From Desulfobulbaceae bacterium UBA2276 (GTDB lineage Bacteria > Desulfobacterota > Desulfobulbia > Desulfobulbales > Desulfocapsaceae), in contig DDWW01000007.1 in NCBI GenBank assembly GCA_002347085.1, positions 1 to 11,914 on the forward strand: a stretch of DNA of 11,914 nt, read 5' to 3'. Below are positions 6,720-11,914 of the stretch, piece by piece. The position numbers and the translations under genes are program-made. The notes under the pieces were generated by a model that had not been told where the DNA came from, made no database searches, and worked only from the letters and a program-made list of their open reading frames with translations. Position 1 is the first letter of the stretch; each line of letters opens with the position of its first letter.

Positions 6720-7098
6720 TTCTTCAGCTTGCCGACTGCAAGCAGTAACTGTGCCAGAAGCATGAACTCTTCCCAACCCACTGTTGTGGTGGGGATTACG
6801 GATAACCGTGTCCTGAATGTTGGCCGGATGTGGGTCTGCTAACTGGAACCTTTTTGTACGGTCCCCCTTGGAGTCTGGGTAAAGAATACCCAGACACAGG
6901 GAAGGAGAGTTATTGTTGCTGGCCAATAAAGTTAGGGGCTGAACCGGCCTTGAACCGGTTCTGACAGGCCCAGGATATCAATCGACCGTATCGGTAAAGG
7001 CCAGAGGCAGTATTTTCTGTTTCTTAAGGTCGGTCTTTTACAATTGAAAAATCGATAACTGCCGGCTCTGCTCGTAACTCATTTGTACCAGCCCTTTC
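6720..7098. other. non-coding stretch with several inverted repeats
   Basis: I see no convincing gene here; the 70-codon minus-strand frame at 6714-6926 lacks signals and a protein-like composition. The stretch holds a perfect 9-bp hairpin GTCTGGGTA/TACCCAGAC (6873-6881 and 6887-6895, loop of 5), a hairpin GAACCGG/CCGGTTC (6941-6947 and 6955-6961), an imperfect GGAACC/GGTCCC pairing (6845-6850 and 6860-6865), and a C/G-complementary segment around 6774-6798. It may be a structured RNA or the remnant of a mobile element; neither can be named. Confidence 0.35.
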
Positions 7099-7126
7099 TT
7101 GACAGTACAGTAATTAAACTTATTCT
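7099..7126 (+). promoter_or_regulatory. sigma70-like promoter of the thioredoxin/CcdA operon
   Basis: TTGACA at 7099-7104, a 16-base spacer, and TATTCT at 7121-7126. This would give a leader of about 90 bases before the ATG at 7223. The surrounding DNA is AT-rich, as expected of a promoter. Confidence 0.55.
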
Positions 7127-7222
7127 TTATCTTCATGCCCGTTGCCAGATTTTAGAATATAAACAATTTAGGCATGTTAACCATTTCACAAAACAATACC
7201 AAGAACAATTAAGAGGTCACCG

Positions 7223-7654
7223 ATGCTGAAATATATTTTTTTAATCACTTTGATTTTCTCTGTTACGGCTTGCTCCCCTGATGAGCAGCCTGGTAACTCG
7301 TCAAGCTCTGTTAAAACAGGGGAGCAAAACATCTCTTCAATATCAGCGCCCGGACCAACTCACCAAGCTGCTAACTTTAAACTGATTTTCTTTTTAAACC
7401 CTGACGGTGGACCATGCATCATGCAGAATACCATCCTAAAGGAAATGGCAGGTGAGCTCAGTGGTAAAGTTGATATCCAATATGTGCAGACCACAGTTCC
7501 TGCAGATCTGAATATTTTTAATCAGTATGGGATTCGAGGCTTACCGACACTGGTCCTGGCAGATGCAAGCGGCAAGGAAATCAACCGCATGCCTCCCGGT
7601 GTAAAACGCAGTGACGATATCCGTCTCTTGATCCAATCCGTTCCCCAATCATAA
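7223..7654 (+). CDS. thioredoxin-fold lipoprotein with single active-site cysteine
   Basis: 143 residues; AGAGGT lies about 8 bases before the ATG. A type II signal peptide ends in the lipobox VTAC, so Cys17 should be lipidated; the next residues, SPDEQ, do not show the Asp+2 inner-membrane retention signal. A Ser/Gly-rich linker (about 20-50) leads to a thioredoxin fold: KLIFFLNPDGGPC (first strand and active-site loop), a helix from IMQNTILKEM, VDIQYVQTT, a YGIRGLPTLVLAD segment with the cis-proline (P108), and the C-terminal helix. At the active site the usual CxxC is replaced by GGPC: Gly62 stands where the nucleophilic cysteine should be and only Cys65 remains. The following gene, 5 bases away, is a CcdA, so the protein is probably a periplasmic partner in thiol-electron transfer or thiol binding. 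Confidence 0.85.
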   Translation: MLKYIFLITLIFSVTACSPDEQPGNSSSSVKTGEQNISSISAPGPTHQAANFKLIFFLNPDGGPCIMQNTILKEMAGELSGKVDIQYVQTTVPADLNIFNQYGIRGLPTLVLADASGKEINRMPPGVKRSDDIRLLIQSVPQS

Positions 7655-7659
7655 CAACC

Positions 7660-8325
7660 ATGCTTCCCCTAGAACTGAGTGCGACAACGCTTCTTATGGT
7701 GACCTTTGCCGGATTTGCCTCCATCGCATCTCCCTGTGTCCTGCCAATGGTGCCCATCATCGTCACCGGGACCAGCGACGATCACAAGTACCGCCCCTTG
7801 CTCATCGTGGCCGGCCTGAGTCTCAGCTTTATCATGATGGGAGTCATAACCTCCCTTTTTGCCGGGGCTGTTGCCGGGATTATGCCTACAGTGGAAAAAG
7901 TGGTCGGTGTAGTGGTCATTATCTTTGGCCTGTCCATGCTGGCCGGGATCAATGTCTTTAAAAAGTTTACTTTTTTTTACAAGGCACAGCAATTTCAAAG
8001 TAAGGGAAAATGGTCAGGGCTGCTTCTTGGCTTTACCCTCGGCATTATCTGGATCCCCTGCGTGGGTCCCATGCTCTCCGGAGTATTAGCACTGGTGGCC
8101 ACAAAAGGGCAGCTCAGCTCTGGTCTGATCCTGCTCGCTTTTTACTCTCTGGGATTTTCCATCCCCATGTTGCTGGCAGGCTATGCCTCACAATCGTTTC
8201 GGCACAAGATTCGTGCCGTCAATGAACATCCTACAGCGATACGCCTGATAAGCGGACTGCTTCTCATCGGTTTTGGCTACTATATCCTCACGTCTGGCAT
8301 GCTGGCCATCGGCAGTTCTTTTTAA
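7660..8325 (+). CDS. ccdA: CcdA/DsbD-type membrane thiol-disulfide electron transporter
   Basis: 221 residues with six predicted membrane helices (about 10-35, 45-70, 78-99, 119-145, 150-175, 195-217). The two redox cysteines of the family are present: ASPCVLPMVP (Cys26) in helix 1 and IWIPCVGPMLSG (Cys134) in helix 4, with the flanking prolines that define the DsbD-beta/CcdA family. The protein moves reducing equivalents from cytoplasmic thioredoxin to periplasmic thiol proteins. The start lies 5 bases after the previous stop with no clear ribosome binding site, which suggests translational coupling with the lipoprotein gene. Its partner is therefore likely the lipoprotein upstream and perhaps the membrane protein downstream, rather than a cytochrome c maturation system, of which no gene is seen here. 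Confidence 0.93.
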   Translation: MLPLELSATTLLMVTFAGFASIASPCVLPMVPIIVTGTSDDHKYRPLLIVAGLSLSFIMMGVITSLFAGAVAGIMPTVEKVVGVVVIIFGLSMLAGINVFKKFTFFYKAQQFQSKGKWSGLLLGFTLGIIWIPCVGPMLSGVLALVATKGQLSSGLILLAFYSLGFSIPMLLAGYASQSFRHKIRAVNEHPTAIRLISGLLLIGFGYYILTSGMLAIGSSF

Positions 8326-8331
8326 TCGATA

Positions 8332-8415
8332 ATGAGAGAGGCACGTGAATACGCTCACGTCTTTCATGATGAGATAAAGCTTCTTTCAACACATTCACCC
8401 AGAGTTCTTCTATAA
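8332..8415 (+). CDS. possible 27-codon leader ORF before the membrane-protein gene
   Basis: ATG at 8332 opens 27 codons (MREAREYAHVFHDE...) ending with TAA at 8413-8415, three bases before the ATG of the next gene and in the same frame. It fills almost the whole gap between ccdA and that gene. No ribosome binding site is seen, so it may be only chance or a translation-coupling leader. A 6-bp hairpin ACGTGA/TCACGT (8343-8360) lies inside it. Confidence 0.2.
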   Translation: MREAREYAHVFHDEIKLLSTHSPRVLL

Positions 8416-8418
8416 ATC

Positions 8419-9642
8419 ATGACAAACCCATCCTCAAAAACAACGTTATCCGTAAGCCTTGTTGACCGGTTCAACATGCTCTGGTTCATCATGGCCCTCG
8501 GTTTTGGTGGTACAAGTGTTGCCGGATATGCCTTTCTCAACAATACCTTGCCGAGAAATCCCCCTTTCAAAGGCATGCTCTACAACGCGAACATCAATGA
8601 GTACACGGCTCAAATGGGCACCCTCTATTCCTGGCTGACCGCGTATCTGAAAGTCCACATGCTGTTTTTTGGACTACTGCACATTGTCGCGCTCATGGGG
8701 TGTACCCTTTTGTATATCGGGTGGCGGCGGAAACATCCCGTCCAGTACCTCGAACTGTGCAACGACACCAAGAGAAATTCCGTCTTGATTGCGCCCGTTC
8801 TGGCCTATGCCATGGCCTTCAATGTCTGTCTTGTCCTCGGCTATGTCTTCGTTGACTGGATGCGGATTAACCTTGATCTTCTCATCCCCTATGCCTCAAT
8901 CGTCTATGGATTGCTCTGGATATGGACCATCGCAACGGCCATACGACTGCAGGTAATTGCCCTGAACAAAGGTTTTGATGTCAACACCATGCATTTCGGC
9001 TGGCTTTTGATCCCCTTTGCCCTGGCCATGACCAGTGTCACTGGCGCAGGAATTGCTTATCTTGCTCAAGGAAGCCTGGCTGACACGGTTTTCTTTCTTT
9101 CTCTGACTGCCTTCACCATGGCCCTTTTTCTCCTTTGTGTGAAGCTCTTCAGTCTGTTTAAATCCCATTATGCCAGTGGGCTGCCATCCAAAGTTGAATT
9201 CCTGCCATCTTTCTTTGTGGTCGTTCCCATTATTACGCTGTTAACGATATCCATACTGCGCTATGGATATTATTTTCAGCATAAATTTCACACCCCACTG
9301 CCTGATGCCCTTTTTGCCTTTTTGGCAAGCAGCGGTTTTGCCCTGATGAGCTGGTACATGCTCCTGGGACTCTTTCTCATGCATGATTATTTTAAAACAT
9401 ATATCTTTAATGCAGATTACTTTGATGAATCTCAATGGGGGCTTATCTGCCCGATGGTGGCCTATTCGGTCCTTGCCACATTTGTCTACAAACACGCTCT
9501 CGCCTATCCCGTGATACTTATCCTTGTCGTTGTCTTCATGGCCCTGGACGTCATTATTCTCGGGACCATGATCTTCAAGCAATACTTGAAGATCAAATCC
9601 GGCACTGATGCACAGGTCACAACACTGTTGACCGGAAAATAA
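8419..9642 (+). CDS. ten-helix integral membrane protein, TDT/SLAC1-like (TsoY-like)
   Basis: 407 residues with about ten hydrophobic helices (near 20-42, 77-101, 121-147, 155-180, 193-217, 222-247, 263-282, 296-321, 340-358, 362-388). The paired layout and phrases such as HFGWLLIPFALAMTSVTGAG and QWGLICPMVAYSVL recall the tellurite-resistance/dicarboxylate (TDT) and SLAC1 anion-channel fold, where a W-x-x-x-FP-x-x-x-x motif closes the chain. A subgroup, known to me as TsoY (seleno)proteins, has Sec or Cys near this motif; here Cys344 would be that residue. The subgroup name is from memory. An in-frame TAA at 8413-8415 fixes the start at 8419 or later; the ribosome binding site is weak. It follows ccdA after 93 bases. 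The likely role is transport of a small anion or sulfur compound in a thiol-dependent way, which is inference. Confidence 0.8.
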   Translation: MTNPSSKTTLSVSLVDRFNMLWFIMALGFGGTSVAGYAFLNNTLPRNPPFKGMLYNANINEYTAQMGTLYSWLTAYLKVHMLFFGLLHIVALMGCTLLYIGWRRKHPVQYLELCNDTKRNSVLIAPVLAYAMAFNVCLVLGYVFVDWMRINLDLLIPYASIVYGLLWIWTIATAIRLQVIALNKGFDVNTMHFGWLLIPFALAMTSVTGAGIAYLAQGSLADTVFFLSLTAFTMALFLLCVKLFSLFKSHYASGLPSKVEFLPSFFVVVPIITLLTISILRYGYYFQHKFHTPLPDALFAFLASSGFALMSWYMLLGLFLMHDYFKTYIFNADYFDESQWGLICPMVAYSVLATFVYKHALAYPVILILVVVFMALDVIILGTMIFKQYLKIKSGTDAQVTTLLTGK

Positions 9643-9725
9643 CCTCTTCCGCCTTCCGCATTGTTTTTTGTCTTTAGCTTCCCATCCATGGTTGAAAAAG
9701 GATGCTGGAACAGGAAGGCAGTATT
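9643..9725. terminator. convergent intergenic gap with possible bidirectional terminator
   Basis: GCCTTCC (9651-9657) and GGAAGGC (9713-9719) are exact complements at the two sides of the gap, and CATCC/GGATG pair near its centre. T-rich runs are present on both strands (gttttttg at 9663-9670; cctttttc on the minus strand at about 9694-9701). The structure is loose, so the call is tentative. Confidence 0.3.
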
Positions 9726-10649
9726 CTAACCGGGCAGCACTGGTTGACAGTCAAAAAAAAGTTTTTTTTGTGCGGCCTCAGAAATGGCTGAAACTGCGGG
9801 ATGTCTGATAATCCGTTCCACAGAGATAGCGTAAAATTTTTCCCTGATTTTACGTGTTCGACCGACAACCTGCACCTGATATTGCTGTTCCACTTCTTGT
9901 TCGATAACCGATGGTACCACGAAAATACCTTCACCTGCCTGGCCAAAAACTTTTAGCAGGGCAGTGTCTTCAAACTCACCAATTATCACCGGCTGAATAC
10001 CAATTTTTTCAAACCATCGGTCAAGTATCCCCCGCAATGAACTCATAGCCATAGGCAACAGCATGGGCGCCCCATCAAGAGAATGGGGGAAATCCCTTTG
10101 GAGCGGCCTGGCCAGCTTTTCTACCCCCAAGAAAGAAACACCACATTCACCCAGGAGGTGATTGTAGGCCTTAATACTCAAACCAGAACGAAGGGGGGTA
10201 TCTGTCAAGACCACGTCGAGGTTATACAGCGCCAACTCGGCAAGTAGGTTTTCGTCTTTACCTTCGTGGCAAATCAGACGCACCTGTTCCGGCATCTTTC
10301 CTACAGGTTCCAAGAGTTTACGCGCTACAAGCTTTGGGATCACATCGACGATCCCGACTTTTAGCGATAAGGATCCAGCAACTGGACGCCCTCGTAGAGA
10401 GTCCATCATCTCCCGGCCCAAGGAAAATATTTCATCGGCATAGCGAAAGACAAGATGGCCCATGTCTGTCGGTTCAAGATTTCGTCCTACCCGCGTGAAA
10501 AGTTTTGCACCCAAGCTTTCTTCAAACTTGGACAATTGAGCGCTTACAGTAGACTGTGCCAAACTGAGCTTACTGCTGGCTGCGGTGATGCTCCCTTCCC
10601 GCATGATAGTCCAGAAATAAAACAGATGATGATAATTAAGCCATTCCAT
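9726..10649 (-). CDS. nhaR: LysR-family transcriptional activator, NhaR-like
   Basis: 307 residues, the usual length of the family; CTGGAG lies about 8 bases before the ATG. The N-terminal winged helix-turn-helix (about 5-64) reads MEWLNYHHLFYFWTIMREGS, followed by the AQSTVSAQLSKFEESLG recognition region and FTRVGRNLEPTDMG. The effector domain matches E. coli NhaR closely in order and wording: VFRYADEIF, a GIVDVIPKLV strand, LDVVLTDTP, GECGVSFLG, RGILDRWFEKIGIQPVIIGEFED, ALLKVFGQAGEGIFVVPS and ERIIRHPAVSAI. E. coli NhaR activates the Na+/H+ antiporter gene nhaA and osmotic/biofilm genes. No antiporter gene is in this window, so the regulated target here is unknown. It is transcribed away from the ribosome-hibernation gene. 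Confidence 0.92.
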   Translation of the reverse strand: MEWLNYHHLFYFWTIMREGSITAASSKLSLAQSTVSAQLSKFEESLGAKLFTRVGRNLEPTDMGHLVFRYADEIFSLGREMMDSLRGRPVAGSLSLKVGIVDVIPKLVARKLLEPVGKMPEQVRLICHEGKDENLLAELALYNLDVVLTDTPLRSGLSIKAYNHLLGECGVSFLGVEKLARPLQRDFPHSLDGAPMLLPMAMSSLRGILDRWFEKIGIQPVIIGEFEDTALLKVFGQAGEGIFVVPSVIEQEVEQQYQVQVVGRTRKIREKFYAISVERIIRHPAVSAISEAAQKKLFFDCQPVLPG

Positions 10650-10661
10650 ATTTTTCTCCAG

Positions 10662-10676
10662 TTCGTATTTTTCGAA
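10662..10676. promoter_or_regulatory. TTCG-N7-CGAA box, candidate LysR-type binding site
   Basis: A 15-base inverted repeat TTCGTATTTTTCGAA has the T-N11-A form of LysR boxes and lies 13-27 bases upstream of the nhaR-like start codon, probably just downstream of its transcription start. It may mediate autoregulation. Confidence 0.4.
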
Positions 10677-10689
10677 TCATAATAACATA

Positions 10690-10717
10690 ATTATCTATTT
10701 GTGCTAATTCTTGTTAA
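10690..10717 (-). promoter_or_regulatory. sigma70-like promoter of the nhaR-like gene
   Basis: On the minus strand TTAACA (10712-10717), a 16-base spacer and GATAAT (10690-10695). Transcription would start near 10683, about 34 bases before the ATG. Confidence 0.45.
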
Positions 10718-10824
10718 GATTTATTTTCCAATCATGATTGAAACATCATCAACGGTTAACAAGACAGTCTATAAATATTTGTTCAGAAGCAAAACTGGGT
10801 TTTCACCTCATGGAGGCATTTCGT

Positions 10825-11214
10825 ATGAAAATAGATATTACGATGCAACAAAATTTTTCGGATAATGCAATGTACAGTCAACTAGCTCGACAAGTAAGGT
10901 TCGCATTGAGCCGTTTTGGTACATACCTCCAAATTGTCAAGATTCGCATAACTGATATAAATGGCCCCAAAGGCGGAGTGGATAAACGCTGTGTTGTATC
11001 CGTGAAACTGGCATCATCTGGTGAAGTTGTGGTGCAGGGGGAAGGCGAAAATGTATTTTCGGCCCTCAACTACTCTCTGTCTCGTGCAGGTAGATCAATA
11101 AACCGCAACCTGGAGCGACACCGTGACATTCCGATCAGAATGAACAGGCGCAGGACGACGAATGAAGAAAAATCTCATCTGCTTGAAGATACGCATGACA
11201 AGTTTTCACAATAA
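10825..11214 (+). CDS. ribosome hibernation promoting factor / RaiA family, short form
   Basis: 129 residues from the ATG at 10825, which has GGAGG eight bases upstream; the open frame extends to 10738 but only through a TTG or an ATG (10810) lacking such a site. The protein shows the beta-alpha-beta-beta-beta-alpha pattern of S30AE proteins: MKIDITMQQNF, a helix from about 18 (LARQVRFALSRFG), IVKIRITDINGPKGGVDKRC, VVSVKLASSGEVVVQGEGEN and the second helix VFSALNYSLSRAGRSINRNL. Such factors bind the 30S decoding site and idle ribosomes under stress. It lacks the long C-terminal dimerisation domain of long-form HPF and has a basic then acidic tail (RMNRRRTTNEEKS). The likeness is to the single-domain RaiA-like proteins encoded in stress loci. 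It is divergent from nhaR. Confidence 0.85.
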   Translation: MKIDITMQQNFSDNAMYSQLARQVRFALSRFGTYLQIVKIRITDINGPKGGVDKRCVVSVKLASSGEVVVQGEGENVFSALNYSLSRAGRSINRNLERHRDIPIRMNRRRTTNEEKSHLLEDTHDKFSQ

Positions 11215-11267
11215 AGACAAAGATGTGTCTCGCTGTTTTCAACCGAACGATACGAGTGCAAGATGAA

Positions 11268-11284
11268 ACCCCTGAAGCAGGGGT
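11268..11284 (+). terminator. 7-bp hairpin between the hibernation-factor and lipoprotein genes
   Basis: ACCCCTG (11268-11274) pairs with CAGGGGT (11278-11284), loop AAG. No T run follows, so it may be a weak attenuator or mRNA-end structure rather than a classical terminator. Confidence 0.35.
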
Positions 11285-11322
11285 GTAAAGTGAAGAATAA
11301 TTTTCAATAAAGGAGATCAGTA

Positions 11323-11628
11323 ATGAAAGATTTTAGAAAGTTGGGTGTGGCGTTGGTGTCGTTTAAGTCGATCGTGGTACTGCTGTTGCTTCTGTCGCTT
11401 TCAGGTTTGACCGCTTGCGATCAGGCCGAGCAGGCCATGGAGAAAGCAAAGGAAACGGCTGATCAGACCATCGGAAAAGCAAAGGAAACGGCTGATCAGA
11501 CCATCGGAAAAGCAAAAGAGACGGCTGGCAGTGTCATTGGCAGCACGGACAAATCCGGGGACGAAGGCAAAAATGAAGATGACTCTCCCGCTGAGGGCAA
11601 AGATGAGGAAAAGAGTGAAAAAGATTAA
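11323..11628 (+). CDS. small lipoprotein with 11-residue helical repeats
   Basis: 101 residues; AAGGAG lies 8 bases before the ATG. A basic N-terminus and a long hydrophobic core lead to the lipobox LTAC (Cys32), followed by Asp at +2 (CDQAE), which in the E. coli rule favours retention at the inner membrane. The mature part starts with a helical repeat of 11 residues, KAKETADQTIG, present twice exactly and a third time diverged (KAKETAGSVIG). The chain ends in a very acidic and lysine-rich disordered tail (DEGKNEDDSPAEGKDEEKSE). The 11-mer pattern resembles LEA-type and apolipoprotein amphipathic helices, often linked to desiccation or osmotic stress, consistent with the hibernation-factor neighbour. 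Family and function are not recognised. Confidence 0.82.
   Translation: MKDFRKLGVALVSFKSIVVLLLLLSLSGLTACDQAEQAMEKAKETADQTIGKAKETADQTIGKAKETAGSVIGSTDKSGDEGKNEDDSPAEGKDEEKSEKD
11446..11541 (+). repeat. 33-bp tandem repeat inside the lipoprotein gene
   Basis: The unit beginning GCAAAGGAAACGG starts at 11446 and 11479 and, in diverged form (GCAAAAGAGACGG), at 11512. The exact 33-base period keeps the reading frame and encodes 11 residues per unit. The first two copies are essentially identical, which points to recent duplication or slippage. Confidence 0.9.
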
Positions 11629-11772
11629 CAGCTTGAGCTCTTGTCTGGTTTCCTCTCCAGATTAAATGTGAGTTCCCTTGTCCAGGCATCTCCTGCCGGT
11701 TTCCCTCCCGACTCCTTTTCCGGGCTGGCGGCCGGTCAGGGATGCTTCCCTTCTCAAAGACCACTCCCGACT

Positions 11773-11914
11773 ATGGACTTATTGCCAACATATCAGCAGA
11801 AAGCCATCAGCGTAATGCGCATTTTCAGGTGGGATCTGCAGCTCCATTTTTTCTGGGGTTTTGTCCTGACCCTGCTTGGTGTCTATTGGCTGCCATTGTA
11901 TGGTGCAGGTGTTG
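11773..11914 (+). CDS. start of a membrane-protein gene, cut by the window
   Basis: The frame from ATG 11773 stays open to the right edge (47 codons). The N-terminus (MDLLPTYQQKAISVMRIFRW) is amphipathic and is followed by a hydrophobic helix, LHFFWGFVLTLLGVYWLPLY. No ribosome binding site is seen before 11773; an alternative in-frame ATG at 11815 has a weak one. The family is not recognised. The 144-base gap before it holds no clear gene. Confidence 0.5.
   Translation, partial: MDLLPTYQQKAISVMRIFRWDLQLHFFWGFVLTLLGVYWLPLYGAGV

Noticed and set aside
6714..6926. 70-codon minus-strand frame
   Set aside because: No ribosome binding site, overlaps the -35 box of the operon promoter, and composition is not protein-like.
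6720..6965. Group II intron or retron remnant
   Set aside because: Paired segments and a GC-rich core suggested it, but no domain V/VI-like hairpin, no boundary motif and no reverse transcriptase could be found, so it is not called.
1..11914. CRISPR array, tRNA or rRNA genes
   Set aside because: No regularly spaced direct repeats with spacers were seen; the only tandem repeat is the in-frame 33-bp coding array. No tRNA-like or rRNA-like sequence was recognised.

Overview
The window looks like chromosomal DNA of a Gram-negative bacterium of moderate GC content. It carries several proteins with N-terminal signal peptides, two outer-membrane beta-barrels ending in aromatic residues, and lipoboxes. 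The gene style (a LolA-like/FtsX/ABC/porin cassette, a CcdA beside a thioredoxin-like lipoprotein, an NhaR-type LysR regulator, Gly-rich secreted proteins) best fits a sulfate-reducer-like member of the Desulfobacterota. That placement is inference from protein resemblance only; no rRNA or tRNA is present to anchor it.

Layout. (1) 2-1554, + strand: the 3' part of a Gly-rich protein gene with a beta-sandwich-like region, a small secreted protein with a Gly-rich tail, and an OmpA/opacity-type beta-barrel, closed by a terminator-like hairpin. (2) 1640-2480: no intact gene. It holds a broken IS200-family transposase (two single-base frameshifts and a lost N-terminus) with three hairpins at its distal end, a possible 51-codon ORF, and a long hairpin serving the next operon. 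(3) 6712-2482, - strand: a four-gene operon for an ABC ATPase, an FtsX/MacB-type permease, a LolA-like periplasmic protein and an outer-membrane barrel. Together these form a path from inner membrane to outer membrane. A sigma70-like promoter overlapped by a TTAGAA/TTCTAA inverted repeat precedes it. (4) 6720-7222: a non-coding stretch rich in inverted repeats, ending in a promoter. (5) 7223-9642, + strand: a thioredoxin-fold lipoprotein with only one of the two usual active-site cysteines, a CcdA-type thiol-electron transporter, and a ten-helix membrane protein resembling the TDT/SLAC1 (TsoY-like) class. This is probably one redox cassette. (6) 9726-10649, - strand: an NhaR-like LysR regulator. 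Divergent from it, 10825-11214 encodes a short ribosome-hibernation factor (HPF/RaiA type). (7) 11323-11628: a small lipoprotein built on a 33-bp tandem repeat (11-residue helical repeat). At the right edge begins a membrane-protein gene cut by the window.

The two systems most worth attention are the lipoprotein/CcdA/membrane-protein cassette, where electrons from the cytoplasm could be passed by CcdA to a monothiol partner, and the four-gene Lol-like export cassette. Neither can be assigned a substrate from sequence alone.
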